The notes beneath the pieces were generated by a model, which saw only the letters and a list, made by a program, of their open reading frames with translations, did no database searches and was not told the origin of the DNA. DNA of 64,000 nucleotides, from the NCBI GenBank assembly GCA_960531495.1, contig OY482846.1, positions 37,996,565-38,060,564 on the forward strand, given 5' to 3'. The position numbers were made by a program, and so were the translations under genes. This DNA comes from Zeus faber (Eukaryota > Chordata > Actinopteri > Zeiformes > Zeidae). Within the stretch, counting starts at the first letter, position 1; each line of letters opens with the position of its first letter. Below are positions 22,149 to 32,509 of the stretch, piece after piece.

Positions 22149-23117
22149 TCATGGTGCAGAGTTCAGAGGTGTACCGGTGGCAGGGCGAGTGAAGGAGACA
22201 GTCCGGGTTTTGAGGGGGGCAAGAGAACTGAGGCTGAGGGAGAGGGCAGAGTTGTAGTGGGCAACCAGGCCATCCACACTGCTGTCAGGGGGATCTAGGG
22301 CCAGGTGGGTCACAAGGGTGTTGATCAGGGCTGGTGTACTCAGTGACTTGAGGTTCCTGAATATGATGGTGCATTTAGCGGATTGCTTGGGAAGGGGGAC
22401 AGGAACAATGAACAGGACAGCATGGTGGTCAGAAACAGCTAGGTCGAGGCACTGAAGATGGGAGGGAGAAGTGCCAGTAGTGCAAACCAGATCAAGCGTG
22501 CGGCCTTTGGCATAGGTGGGACCTTGAACGTGCTGTGTGAGGTTAAAACAGTCCAACAGTGACAGGAAATCCATGGCATACATACAGCTGGTGGAGTCCA
22601 TGTTGATATCCCCGAGCAGAAGAGTAGATTGGGACATGGAACAGATAGAGGTAAGCAGCTCAGACAGCTTAGCCAAAAAGGTGGTGGAGGCTTTAGGGGG
22701 GGTGATGGATGAGGACAACCTGGAGGTGTGCAGTGAGAGAGAATGCAACACATTTTAAAGAGGTGATGTTTGGCACAGAGAGTTCTTTGACTAGGATGTC
22801 TGCTCGGTGTGTTACAGCCCGCCCACCACCACGACCTATGGATAGGGGCTTCTGAATGTACACATATCCAGGGGGGTGGCTTGGTTGAGTGTAATAAAGT
22901 CCTCTTGAACTTGCCAAGTTTCTGTTAAACAGAGGAAGTAAAGCAGTGATTTATTGCTAAGAGATCGTGCATTCGGTAGCATGAAAGTTGCAGTTTTAAC
23001 TATGGAAGGTGAGCCAGGCGAGTTGCGAGGGACGAGCCTGTCAACACAAACCAGCGTCTGCAGAACAGAATGCACACGTGATTTGCTGTGATGACGTTGC
23101 CTCCGCTGATTCGACAT
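22149..23117 (-). pseudogene. LINE endonuclease remnant
   Basis: Apurinic-type endonuclease in two frames. The N-terminal part (23,117-22,836) has LPNARSLSNKS and CLTETWQ, which includes the metal-binding Glu. The C-terminal part (22,751-22,149) has LLGDINMDS, RTLDLVCT and AVSDHHAVLF, which carry the remaining catalytic Asp, Asn and His residues. About 85 bases between the frames hold a frameshift. Most catalytic residues survive, suggesting this copy died relatively recently compared with others here. Confidence 0.78.
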
Positions 23118-23308
23118 TATGGACTAACAACGAGCAGCCCTGTGGACATAGTGAGGGCGGCTCAGGAGTCCCATGGATTTGATATCGGAGAGGCAGTTTG
23201 GAGTGGAGTGACAGGAGAGATTCATGAGATCCATTGCGGAGTATTTTAAGAGCACCATCTCTGCAACAGGTGAGCGCCTATCTCAGCTAGCGGCACTGGC
23301 TAGCGGGA

Positions 23309-23590
23309 AGGGCTAGCAGCGAGATGACAGGGTGGGAGCTGACAAGGCGGCAAGCCGCTGATCCAGTTTCAGCGGAAAAACAGTAGAATGAGTGGCCTCA
23401 GGTCGTTGCAGCAGTGGGCCGAAACAGAAGTAGTGATGGCCAGAAAGTCCAGGGAGTGGCGCAAGCTAGCAGGGAGGGCTAGCAGCGAGATGACAGGGCT
23501 GGGAGCTGACAAGCCGGCAAGCTGCCGATCCAGTTTCAGCGGGGATAACAGTAAAATAAATTGCCGGGTAGTGCAGCAGTAGCGATGGCC
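23309..23590 (-). repeat. Tandem 5' monomers of the minus-strand LINE
   Basis: Two direct copies of about 170 bp. Each carries GGGCTAGCAGCGAGATGACA, GGGAGCTGACAAG and GATCCAGTTTCAGCGG (starting near 23,309 and 23,478). They lie just upstream of the coding part, where some LINEs carry repeated promoter units. Promoter activity is inference. Confidence 0.6.
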
Positions 23591-24402
23591 AAAAGTTTGG
23601 GGACACATAAACACCTAGGTGAGAAGTGACAGCAAAAGATGCCAGGATCCTCTCCATGCATGCCCGGAACATGAAAAAATAATTTTTCCATGTTTTCACT
23701 CCCACCCTAGCGATTGTGGCTCCGCTCTCTTGTGGTTGCCTGCGCGGGCGCTCCATGTCAATTGTCATGTCATGGTGACTGGGGACTTTGAAAAGGTGAA
23801 CCTTAAATATGTTCTGCCTCGTTTTCATCAACACATCATGTGTTTATGATTAAGGTTTGGATTAAGGTTCGCTCCCTGCTTTCAGGAGAACAGATCATAC
23901 GGCCATCTCGCTATTTCCTGTTTTCAAGCCATGCATTGTGCGTTGAACGGTAGTGACGAGGGATGTAAAGCTGTGGTCGGACCAATCAGAGATTGCGCTT
24001 CAGGATGCTCTGGCTGATATCACTGGGACATGTTCCAATCAAGTTCCAGTGACATCAGCGAGTTTACGGAAGTAGCCATGAGCTTCCGAGCTACGTTAGT
24101 GGACAGCATTGTTCCCACAGTGAAAGTTTGGATATTTCCGAACCAGAACCGTGGGTCGATAAATCCATCTGTGGAGCTCTGAATGCTCGCACGGCCGCTT
24201 ACAATTATTGTCTTGTATCCATTGTCCAAACATGGACAATTACAAAGCGGTGACGTACAAAGTGTGCGTGTGGGCGAGTACTGAAGACCTGTGCTAATCA
24301 GCTAGCCCCGGTGCTCAACATGATATTCAACGCCTCCCTGAGCAAGTCGGTGATCCCGTCCTGCTTCAAGAGCTCCACCGTCACCCGTCAACGAACAGAA
24401 CC

Positions 24403-25153
24403 ATGGATGATGTGGTCTTCCAGGTACTGCACACCACGCTCACGCATCTTGATGGCTGGAAGGGGGCCAATGTGAGATTGCTGTTCATCGACTACAGTTC
24501 AGCTTTCAATACCATAGTCCCCACTAGGCTCGTTGTCAAGCTGCGGGAGCAAGGACTGAACACTCTGCTGTGTGCCTGGATCCTGGACTTCCTCATAGCC
24601 AGGCCCCAGGTTGTTAGGGTGGGGAGGCACATGTCCAGCTCCCTCACCCTTAACACAGGATCCCCCCAGGGTTGCGTCCTTAGCCCCCTACTGTACTCAC
24701 TGTACACATGACTGTGTGGTCAGATCCAGCTCCAACACCATTATCAATTTTGCTGACAACACCATTGTGGTGGGCCTGATCAACAACGACAATGAGAATG
24801 CCTACCGCCAGGAGGTGGCCGACCTGTCACTCTGGTGCAAGGACAACAACCTCCTCCTGAACGTCAGCAAAACTATGGAGCTGATTGTGGACATAAGGAG
24901 AGGATTACAACTAAGGATACACGCCCCGTTGGTGATTAATGGCATTTCTGTCGACAGGGTGAGCAGCTTCAAGTACCGGGGTGTACACTTCACAGAGGAC
25001 TTTACATGGACTATACGTACATACACTCTGGTGCGAAAGGCGAAGCAGCATCTTTACCACCTCAGGGAGCTGAATAAATTCAGGGTCTCTGTCCTCAAGT
25101 GCTTCTACTCTGGAGCAGTGGAGAGCATCCTGACAGCCAACATCACTGCCTAA
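24403..25153 (+). pseudogene. L2-type reverse transcriptase remnant
   Basis: Polymerase domain that copied LINE RNA at the nicked target. Motif A is [17 protein letters not shown] and motif B is [19 protein letters not shown]. The catalytic box reads FADNTIVVG, in which the second Asp of the expected FADD is Asn (codon 24,758-24,760). Later blocks are CKDNNLLLNVSKTMELIVD, FKYRGVHFTEDFTW and ESILTANITA. One frameshift near 24,710 separates motif B from the catalytic box. The altered catalytic residue alone would abolish polymerisation. Confidence 0.85.
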
Positions 25154-25429
25154 TTTGGGAACTGTACTGCTCAGGACAGGCGGGCCCTGCAGAGGTTGGT
25201 GTGTTCAGCCCAATGTATCACTGGAACTACCCTCCCCTACCTGAAGGACTGATACACCAGGAGGTGTAGTAGGAGAGCCCGCAGGATCAAGAAGGATCCT
25301 CACCACCGCAACAACAGACTGTTCCAGCTGCTACAGTTGGGCAAGCGCCTCCGTGGTCACACAACAAGGACAGACAGACTGACAGAGTTTCTTCCTGCAA
25401 GGCATAAGGACTGTTAATGCTGAACTCAC

Positions 25430-25950
25430 CAGGGGCCCAAGACACACACATAGGCCCCACTGCCTTACTGTACTGTATGTTGTATACAGTACTGCATACT
25501 GAACTGCACTTCACTGCATACTGCACTGCATCACTGTACTGGGTAACGGCATACTGCGCTGTATTGCTGTTCTGTTCGGTGTTACAATATTTCTGTGTCG
25601 TACTGTGTACTGTATGCTGTACTGTATATCGCCACACACATCACTTTATTCACATGCCACTTTACTGCACATATCTGTAAATCCCAGATGCATGTCTATT
25701 CCCTTTATTTATATTTTATACCCAAATTCAATATTACCTTTTTGAGTTGTATTTTATTTTATTTTACTTTTTTTAATATTATTCTATTTACGAACTGCAT
25801 TACATTTTAAGAATCAGTTAGTTCAGTTAGTTAGGTAGTATGAGGTTAGCTATTGTGTTCAGTTTATAACTTATTGTGCATAATCTCTGGGTGCGTGGCA
25901 ATGACATTGTACTGCATAAATGTATGTGACAAATAAACCTCTTGAATCTT
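25430..25950 (+). mobile_element. 3' UTR of the L2-type LINE
   Basis: Begins with an unusual stretch of repeated TACTG/ACTGCA words (25,460-25,640), then AT-rich DNA, and ends with AATAAACCTCTTGAATCTT. The terminal part is shared with 52,633-52,965. Confidence 0.75.
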
Positions 25951-26569
25951 AAATGCACTGATCCAGCTGATTCTGTTCGCTAGTTGGACCTCCTGGTTCA
26001 TGCTAATTAACAAAATACACATGACTTTATTCAAAATCCCTGGGTAGAATTTTAATTTCTGAAACCTTGATTTTTCCACCTCAGGCAGAGTAGAGCGTAG
26101 AGTCTGTGATGATAATATTGCTGAAGCAGAGGAAAACTGACACCTATCTAAAGCACTGATGTCGAAATGTTGGCTTTTTTCATTCTGCACAGTGCAGCTA
26201 AATGTTCAGCCTGGGAACATCAAAGAGGAAAAAGAGCAAAAGGTACCATTCTAGACGGGTCGTTTCGTGTCAGCTTGTCGGGTTGTTTACATCTCGAAAC
26301 CCATATCTTCCCCTCTGAAAAAAAGAAAGGCTCCGTGGAGAGCAGTTAAAACTGCTGAATATTGAGGCTGTTTGCGGAGTTGAGAGGCCACAGTGATATT
26401 ACTGGTGATAGATCTGTGAAGCCACTCCACCCTGAGGAATGAACCGCCACCACTGCACTAGAACGAGCGCTAAAAGACACTCTGCAATGCAGCTGGAGGG
26501 TTAGAGGAAATTCATTTGGTGTTTAATCTTTCATACACTGTATATACATATTTAACATGGTACAGAGAT
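25951..26569. other. Intergenic DNA, no gene seen
   Basis: No domain or repeat is recognised. Confidence 0.45.
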
Positions 26570-26865
26570 ATCAGGCATTGAGGTGTCGTTGGATTAGGAG
26601 CAGTTAAGACATTTTGTGGTCGAATTGTTGTAAAACGACCAGAATTAGCAAAACGTTGGTTTAGGGTGGTGGAGCAGGATGAGTTTGTGACATCATCATC
26701 CAGTTTGTTATATATGTGCAGGTTGTGACTTCGGGGGGCGTTTGCATGGGGTGAGGTGATGCTGTAGACTCTTCGGTTTGAAGGAGTTGCAGGGGCTAAA
26801 TTTAGTTTTAATGGGGTGTTGGAACAATGGGCAGTCCCCCTTTCAACTCTTCTGTTGGGCCAGCC
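26570..26865 (-). repeat. Unclassified repeat family C, copy 1
   Basis: Aligns with 31,915-32,215. Shared stretches include GACATTTTGTGGT, the GGTGGTGGAGC / AGTGGTGGAGC region, TTTGT.ATATATGTGCAGGTTG and a GGGGCTAAATTTAG / GGGAGCCAATTTTAAC block. On the minus strand both copies keep an overlapping frame (174 codons here), with NLHIYNKL in one and NLHIYDKL in the other. This could be a fragment of an unknown transposon protein, or chance. Confidence 0.5.
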
Positions 26866-27426
26866 ATCAGATTCTGAAAATGTAAATTTAGCCGCTAATT
26901 GAAAGGCCCTGATACGCCAAAGAATTGCTATGAACGAGTAGCGGACACGGACAGCCTGCCTGCGCAGTTCTATAGTACATTTTGACCTCTGAGATACGAA
27001 CCTGTTCCATGCATGCCCACTTGAAAAAATGATCACTGAATGAGGAAGTAGAGTTCATTAAAATGAAACAACAACAGCCGTTAAATGTAATGTCTTTCTT
27101 TTGAGAAGGGATGAAAAGAAAGAAAGGAAATGTGAGTTAGTGTTTTAAAACGGCATATTTTTAAAACATCAAAATGAGTATGCCTTAAACCGCAAGAAGT
27201 ATCTGTCAATGTATGAAAAGCAGAGTCTCTCTCGCTGCTAGTTTGTGGCATTAAATATAAGTAGCTTTAATATACCTCTCCACACATCTCGAGACTCGTT
27301 CCATCAGGATGCAGGAACGGTTTGGAGGCTCCAGGAACAAGCAGTGTGCAGCTACCAGTTTGACAGCAAGAAAAAACAACAAGATCCAGAATGTTTGCAC
27401 ATGGACACCAATGTGATGGAGATGAT
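26866..27426. other. Intergenic DNA with short open frame ending at the LTR insertion
   Basis: A 68-codon plus-strand frame starts at 27,245 and runs to 27,451, so its last codons lie in the inserted LTR. If the insertion is removed at its target duplication, the frame would close two codons later at a TGA followed by TAA. Its translation (for example LQEQAVCSYQFDSKKKQQ) is compositionally protein-like, but I recognise no family. It may be a cryptic exon end or chance. Confidence 0.25.
27422..27426. repeat. Target-site duplication, left copy
   Basis: ATGAT directly before the TG terminus of the LTR element. The same five bases follow its CA terminus at 30,049-30,053. Five-base duplications are usual for Ty3-type and retroviral integrases. 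Confidence 0.75.
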
Positions 27427-27575
27427 TGTGGGAGTCTCTGCCAACAGGTAGGGGTTTAAGGAGTCTTTCTGGCCATGGTTTGTTTTATTATGAAAATCAT
27501 CAAAAAGACTCGCTGGCCACAAGTATAGATAATAAACAATAATGAATTCAGGCGCAGGAGGAATGGCATTCCACA
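27427..27575 (-). mobile_element. 3' LTR, truncated
   Basis: Begins TGTGGGAGTCTCTGCC and follows the complete LTR, with several deletions and about 80% identity by eye, as far as GGAATGG.ATTCC. It then changes abruptly to RT-start sequence. The strong divergence between the two LTRs means either an old insertion or a recombinant of two subfamilies. Confidence 0.8.
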
Positions 27576-27900
27576 GTCACTCCTGGACTCCTCTATTACG
27601 CCCATGTCCAGCATGGCCTCTTATTCCACCGGCAAGATCTTGCAATTATATTCGAGGAGGGAATACGGCCGAGAGCACACCTTCACCCCAGGGTTGTCTC
27701 CACATGGTGGTGTATGAGGAGCGTTAGTCCTGGCAGGGAGGAGAAAACATCAGAGAAGCAACGCTGAAGTGCGGCCACATCCACCCTCTGGGATGGAGAG
27801 AGATGGTCATTTAACAGAGCCGCTGCCGCTTTTTGAACATCCGGCCCCAACTCATCCCACCCCACTTGACTGGTGTGACCAAATCAGAGCCACAACCCCC
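27576..27900 (-). pseudogene. Fragment of the start of Ty3-type reverse transcriptase
   Basis: The minus-strand translation holds FSDVFSSLPGLTLLIHHHVE and, after a frameshift, CSRPYS and AMLDMGVIEESRSDCG. These are the conserved lead-in to Ty3/gypsy reverse transcriptase, where DVFSPLPG-like and GVIEES-like blocks precede the first polymerase motif. The fragment stops before any catalytic residue, where it joins LTR sequence. It lies downstream of integrase instead of upstream. Confidence 0.75.
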
Positions 27901-28189
27901 TCTCTCCATTCTTTTAAGAAGTTCAGGTGATAGATGTGTGTCGTCCCCTGCCTGTGAGACCGTTCAAGCTCATAATCTATCTTACCAACCCGCCGTGTGA
28001 CCACAAAACGCCTTTGCCACTCGCAAGCAATTTAGAGTTGGACTTAGGGAGCAACACTAACACTGTGTCTCCCAGTGTGAATTGTCTGTGCCCAACCCTT
28101 TTTCCTCAACCCTAACTTTGCTCTCAGGTCCATAACATACTGTATTTCATTCTTGCTGGTGCTAGGACCTTCCTCCTAGTTTTCTTTAA

Positions 28190-28661
28190 TTAAGTCTAGC
28201 ACCCCCACGGGGTCTCCTGCCAAAGAGGAGTTCAAAGAGACCTCCCGCACCGCAAACAACAGGGGGTCCAACCACTTGTTCCAATTACGGCTATCGTCGT
28301 GAATGAACTTTCCAATCAGCGTTTTATTTAAGCGCTCCACCAGGCCGCCAGTATGGGGATGGTAAACACTGGTCTGAATTTAGCGGACACCCAGTAACTC
28401 GTAAAGTTCCCGAAGTTTACATGACATAAAGACAGTGCCCTGGTCAGTCGGAATTTCCTTCAGAATCCCGCCTCGGGGGGTGACCTGAAACAGCGCCTGC
28501 GCCACACTTTTAGCCGTAATACTGCGCAATGGCACCGTCTTGGGGTATCTGGTTGCATAATCCACTGGGACTAACACAAAACGATACCTGTGGGCACTGC
28601 GGTGTAATGGCCCAATGTGGTTCAGAACTAACGACTGGATTTTCTCCTGTCTGAGTGTCAC
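28190..28661 (-). pseudogene. Ty3-type integrase core remnant
   Basis: The integrase inserts the DNA copy into the genome. Visible blocks are IGPLHRSAHRYRFVLVPVDY, which covers the first catalytic Asp region, TDQGTVFMS, which holds the second Asp, and after an in-frame stop at about 28,380, YHPHTGGLVERLNKTL, which holds the catalytic Glu. The N-terminal zinc-binding HHCC domain is absent, because sequence before the core joins directly to post-protease sequence. One stop interrupts an otherwise continuous core. Confidence 0.82.
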
Positions 28662-28664
28662 GGT

Positions 28665-29230
28665 TCACTCATTATACAGTGACCTGTTCTTAATCATCGA
28701 AAAACACGGGTGGGCGAGCACGGCATCTGGACCTATCAATACGGCATTGACTTGAACTACCCCCTCAAAGGCCACGCGTAGGGTGTCATCCCACGACTGC
28801 TCCAGCAGAAAATCTTCTTTAGGGAAGGTCACCCGTCGCACCTGCCGACGACCCCACCGCATCACTGCGCACCACTCACATCTCCCTACAGACCATGAAT
28901 GCACTCCCCCAGCCGTTCTCCTCAACGTGTCAAATCCTGTCCAATCCGTGCCCAAAATCAGAGAGTGCGACTAGCGGGAACTAACCGCAGCCTGTACCCT
29001 ATGCTTTTTCCACTTGTAACGAATTTCGACCCGGACCATGATATATGTGTGAATATCTCCATGCACACAACAAATTTCCCCCCATGACGCATCCGCCAAA
29101 GCCTCAGGTTGAACCAGGCGTTGCTGGATCATCGTCTGCGAACAGCCCGAGTCCAGCAAAGCCTGATTTCTACCCCCTTGTAGCCTTACCAGTACTTGGT
29201 AGGCCCCTTCCCGACAGACCGGGGCCGCCC
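28665..29230 (-). pseudogene. Ty3-type aspartic protease remnant
   Basis: Within a longer minus-strand frame, the segment QALLDSGCSQTMIQQ carries the catalytic Asp as DSG with a following Cys. Such DSGC variants occur in fish Ty3-type elements. Downstream SLILGTDWTGFDTL corresponds to the protease C-terminal flap and exit region, in another frame. A further 96-codon frame (28,665-28,955) continues with basic sequence and then meets the integrase core. Confidence 0.75.
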
Positions 29231-29656
29231 AAAGTGCTCTCACCCCTGCCCAGACGTCTGCGCAGCTCCCTGAATTCCCGCGGCGGCACCACACTGGGAG
29301 TTGACGGGGCATATAGAGGGAACAGGTCCCAGCTGGTAGACATCCACCCACCCACAGGCCGGCGGGAGGAGAATTGTGCGGGAGAGAAAGGCGGCATCTC
29401 CAGACGGCCATGGGTGCGGCAGAGCCCCTGCCGTTCCCTGGGGCACCAGGACGGGCTGGAGACCCGGCGAATCCCATGTGGGTCCTGGGGGGCCAGCAGC
29501 TGGTCGTGGTGTGCTCCCGGGAGCTCACGCTGGCAAGGACGCACTCCAGCTGACAGAGAGGAAGAGGAAGTCCCACTCCTCCTCCAGGTAGGTGAGGCAC
29601 TTCAGCCATCGGATCAGCTCTGGGGTGCCTTTCACTTGGCACCCTGCCACTCCAGA
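29231..29656 (-). pseudogene. Short gag/leader-like remnant
   Basis: GC-rich frames between primer-binding site and protease. The 234-codon minus-strand frame that includes the protease starts at 29,675, but I see no convincing capsid or zinc-knuckle motif. Normal elements have about 1 kb of gag here, so most of it is missing or unrecognisable. A 218-codon frame on the opposite strand is only a shadow of the GC-rich sequence. Confidence 0.45.
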
Positions 29657-29674
29657 GTCCCTTTTCAGTTGCCA
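29657..29674 (-). promoter_or_regulatory. Primer-binding site
   Basis: TGGCAACTGAAAAGGGAC, two bases after the LTR end on the minus strand, where a tRNA 3' end anneals to start reverse transcription. It matches 15 of 18 positions of the site at 56,137-56,154. Its shape (TGGC then AGGGAC) resembles lysine-tRNA-type sites, but the exact tRNA is uncertain. Confidence 0.65.
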
Positions 29675-29676
29675 CT

Positions 29677-30048
29677 TGTGGGAGTCTCTGCCCATAGGTA
29701 GGGGTTTAGGGAGGGAGACAGGAGTCTATTTGGCCGTGGTTTGCAAACATGGCAAGAGTTATTTTAATTATGAAGACTAACAAAATAGCTCGCTGGCCAC
29801 AAGTATAAATAATAAAGAAAAATGAATTTGGGCACAGGAGGAATGGTGTTCCGCTCCCTGTCTTGGTCGGCTGATGAGCCTGTACACCGATCCCCTCTGC
29901 AAGACAGACAAACATTAATAAAGCTCCCTACCCTGAGTCGGACCAATCAGCGGCGTGCAGGCGCTAATTCGGCCGATTCGAGGCAGCTTGGTGGCCCCGG
30001 GAAAGGGGGCCATGCTGCTGTCTTGACCACGCCGCTTGGTCTGCCACA
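29677..30048 (-). mobile_element. 5' LTR, complete (372 bp)
   Basis: Bounded on the plus strand by TGTGG and CCACA, the short inverted repeats usual for LTRs. It adjoins the primer-binding site on the inner side and an ATGAT duplication on the outer side. Confidence 0.85.
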
Positions 30049-30053
30049 ATGAT
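30049..30053. repeat. Target-site duplication, right copy
   Basis: ATGAT, identical to 27,422-27,426. Confidence 0.75.
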
Positions 30054-31561
30054 GTTTTGATAAAATGAACTAACCTTTATCAAGACATGAAAACATGTGG
30101 TAGAATAAATGATAATGTTCCAGGAAGAGATTATATTGCGATAACAGAATTGCCAAGAAAACATACTTCTTCTGTAATACAACATTCAAAATGACATATG
30201 CTCAGTCATTTACTGAGCGTACTGGTGTTGACTCTTGACACACCTTGTTTTGAAGCCTTGATTCTCCACTTTTAAATGTCATGAAAAAAAAGTGAAATGG
30301 CACCAAAAGTACCTAAAATCTGCAATGGGTCACAATTGATGATGGATGTTTATTAACAGTTTCTGTCTAAACATGTACAATTATCAAGCAGGGATCGTGG
30401 TATGCAGTAGTTGATTCACACGCATGAAGCAGAGTTGGAGCCCATCAGTATGAACCAGAATAACAAGTTTGTCTCTAGGCATTTCTGTGATCCTGCACAT
30501 TAATTCAGTCAAAGTCAACCGATAATTGAACTGGACTACAGGCAGATATTATTGACACTGAATGACAGAACCAAGTTAGTGAATACTGCGACGCATCCAG
30601 GAGCAAAGACATGTGCCAAAGACAACCGTTCTAGCCCACAGAATTCAAAGCACAAAATAACTCACTTTAGGGTCATTACTGGCCATGCTGGCTGTGCTTT
30701 GCACAGTGAAGCAGCGTTTGGTAAACACAGCGTCTGTAATGAAACGGCTGTACCAATAAATCATTATTTGAGCAAAAGTAAAAATTTTTGACACACAGCA
30801 AAAAAACAGTAACATGCATTGGCAAATTGTTCAAATGTTGCTGATATTACTAGGCATGTCACTAATTTAAACTACACTGATATTATTAGTCAATGCGTAT
30901 ACAAATAGTTTTCAATTCCTTCCTTTGAAAGTGTATCAACAAAAATTACCTTGCTTAAAATGTAATATCTGTCATTTAAATGAAAATGTTGACATACATA
31001 AAGCATTGGTAATGGGTGACCCTTGGGAAACAAATGCTAATGCAGGCACTATGAACATTTTAAATCATTCAAAATAAACAGAATCTCATAAAAATCTCAC
31101 TTGCTGTTGTTGAACAAATAATGAAAAACTCAGGCACCTACATTAATAATCTGAGACGTGAGAACTTATTACAAGTATCACGGATGAAATATGTTGGAAG
31201 TTGGGCAGCCGCATATGTACTTAGTGTACATTTTTTCAGACATAGTCGTAAAAAGTATTGCACATCAAAGCCACAATTTAAATTTGTAGCACTAATTTCC
31301 CTGAAACATGTCAACGAATGTCATTACGAAGTGGTCACTTGTGAAATTGAGAAAATATGATGATTGTGCTCATATGCGTAACAAATCAAATTAATTTGGA
31401 AACCATATGACAACATCATTCGAAAGCACAAACTGATGCTGTGTTCCAAAGGAACTCAGAAATTCGTAACAGCTGTCAGTAGAAAGTGATGCTGCGTATC
31501 ACGGGAACTCGGAAAACTGTAATTCGTAAATAACACGACTAATCTGGGCCTAAGTATATAT
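30054..31561. other. AT-rich DNA, no gene seen
   Basis: About 1.5 kb of AT-rich sequence with short frames only. No domain or repeat is recognised. Confidence 0.5.
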
Positions 31562-31586
31562 ATATTTATTATTATTATTATTATTA

Positions 31587-31621
<35 letters not shown>

Positions 31622-31715
31622 GTTTTTATTATTATTATTATAAATAATAATAATATTAGTAGTAGTAGTAGTAGTAGTAGTAGTATTATGCTTGTGCTTA
31701 TTATAATTATTATGC

Positions 31716-31761
<46 letters not shown>
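31562..31761. repeat. Composite (ATT)n/(AGT)n microsatellite
   Basis: ATT runs flank a block of nine AGT units and imperfect TTATGCTTAT words. Confidence 0.95.
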
Positions 31762-31762
<1 letters not shown>

Positions 31763-31914
31763 TCCCAGTCATTTCATAAATCAACCCAAAAAATTACCAG
31801 TTTTTGTTTGGATTTCTGTTATTATTTTTCTCCTAGGCATTTTTCTGGCTGAAAGTGTCTCCCGGACAGCAACCGCCAAACCCACGGACATGAATGAAGT
31901 ATCGTTGTATTCGG
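31762..31914. other. Intergenic DNA, no gene seen
   Basis: Short unassigned stretch between the microsatellite and family C copy 2. Confidence 0.4.
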
Positions 31915-32250
31915 GGCAGTCCAGACATTTTGTGGTTCAAGTTTAATCCACATCGATCTCTTTTTGGAGGAGTAATGAGTGACAAACCGCTACCAATCTA
32001 CCGGAAGTAGCCAAAGGTCGGTGGAGCGGAGTGGTGGAGCGGGGCGCTTTGTGAAATAATTTTCCAATTTGTCGTATATGTGCAGGTTGTAGCTCTGGGG
32101 CAAGGTGCATGCTGCGCTGCGGTCTAGACTCCATCGGTGTGTGTAGGTTGCTTCGTGCAGCATCTGCGACGGGTCGAGACGAGAGGGAGCCAATTTTAAC
32201 TTGTGTTGGTAGGAAGTAACATTGCGTTACAAGTGAGCTTAGAAAATTGT
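31915..32250 (-). repeat. Unclassified repeat family C, copy 2
   Basis: Diverged copy of 26,570-26,865 (shared GACATTTTGTGGT, GAGTGGTGGAGC, ATATGTGCAGGTTG and more). Minus-strand frames of 128 and 67 codons cover it; the latter includes SYNLHIYDKLENYF, comparable in register with SHNLHIYNKLDDD of copy 1. Confidence 0.5.
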
Positions 32251-32509
32251 ATATATATATATAAATATAAATTGAAATAGAAATAGAAAGAATATTGTAA
32301 TATGAAAAAGCATTCACATGCGCAATCATTTATTATTTCCTTCCTTGTTTAATCACACCTTTTGAGTTATTGAAAGGATAGTGAAATCAAGTGAGAATTT
32401 CCTTCTATGAATATCATAATGAAATACCGTTGCAATTGACAAAGCACAACTTCTATATTTCTTCCTGCTGCTTTAATGATAAACAAACACAGAAACTAGT
32501 GATGCAAAA
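32251..32509. other. Intergenic DNA, no gene seen
   Basis: AT-rich DNA with a short TA run at about 32,253-32,266. Confidence 0.5.

Larger units (their letters stand above)
23691..25950 (+). mobile_element. L2-type LINE, 5'-truncated, decayed
   Basis: The plus-strand element begins in the endonuclease (MVTGDFEKVNLKYVLPRFHQ, about 23,770) and runs through a short linker (VKLWSDQSEIALQDALADIT, about 23,967). It then has a deletion, reverse transcriptase motifs A to E (24,403-25,153), the C-terminal YTRRCSRRARRIKKDPHH segment, and a 3' UTR ending GACAAATAAACCTCTTGAAT. The last 200 bases match 52,735-52,965, showing that two copies of one family ended here. It lies head-to-head with the minus-strand LINE. 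Confidence 0.85.
27427..30048 (-). mobile_element. Scrambled Ty3/gypsy-type LTR retrotransposon
   Basis: Minus-strand element of 2.6 kb, far shorter than the usual 5 kb or more. In transcription order it has: a complete 5' LTR (30,048-29,677), primer-binding site, short gag-like/leader sequence, aspartic protease (about 29,200-28,900), integrase core (about 28,661-28,190), then a fragment from the start of reverse transcriptase (about 27,865-27,580), and a 3' LTR lacking its U3 (about 27,575-27,427). The RT start lies after integrase, the reverse of the normal order, and most of RT and all recognisable RNase H are missing. Both outer ends are intact and flanked by ATGAT. It cannot replicate on its own. 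Confidence 0.85.

Noticed and set aside
29045-29701. A 218-codon plus-strand gene
   Set aside because: It is the GC-rich complement of the LTR element gag/protease region. The minus strand carries the recognisable protease.
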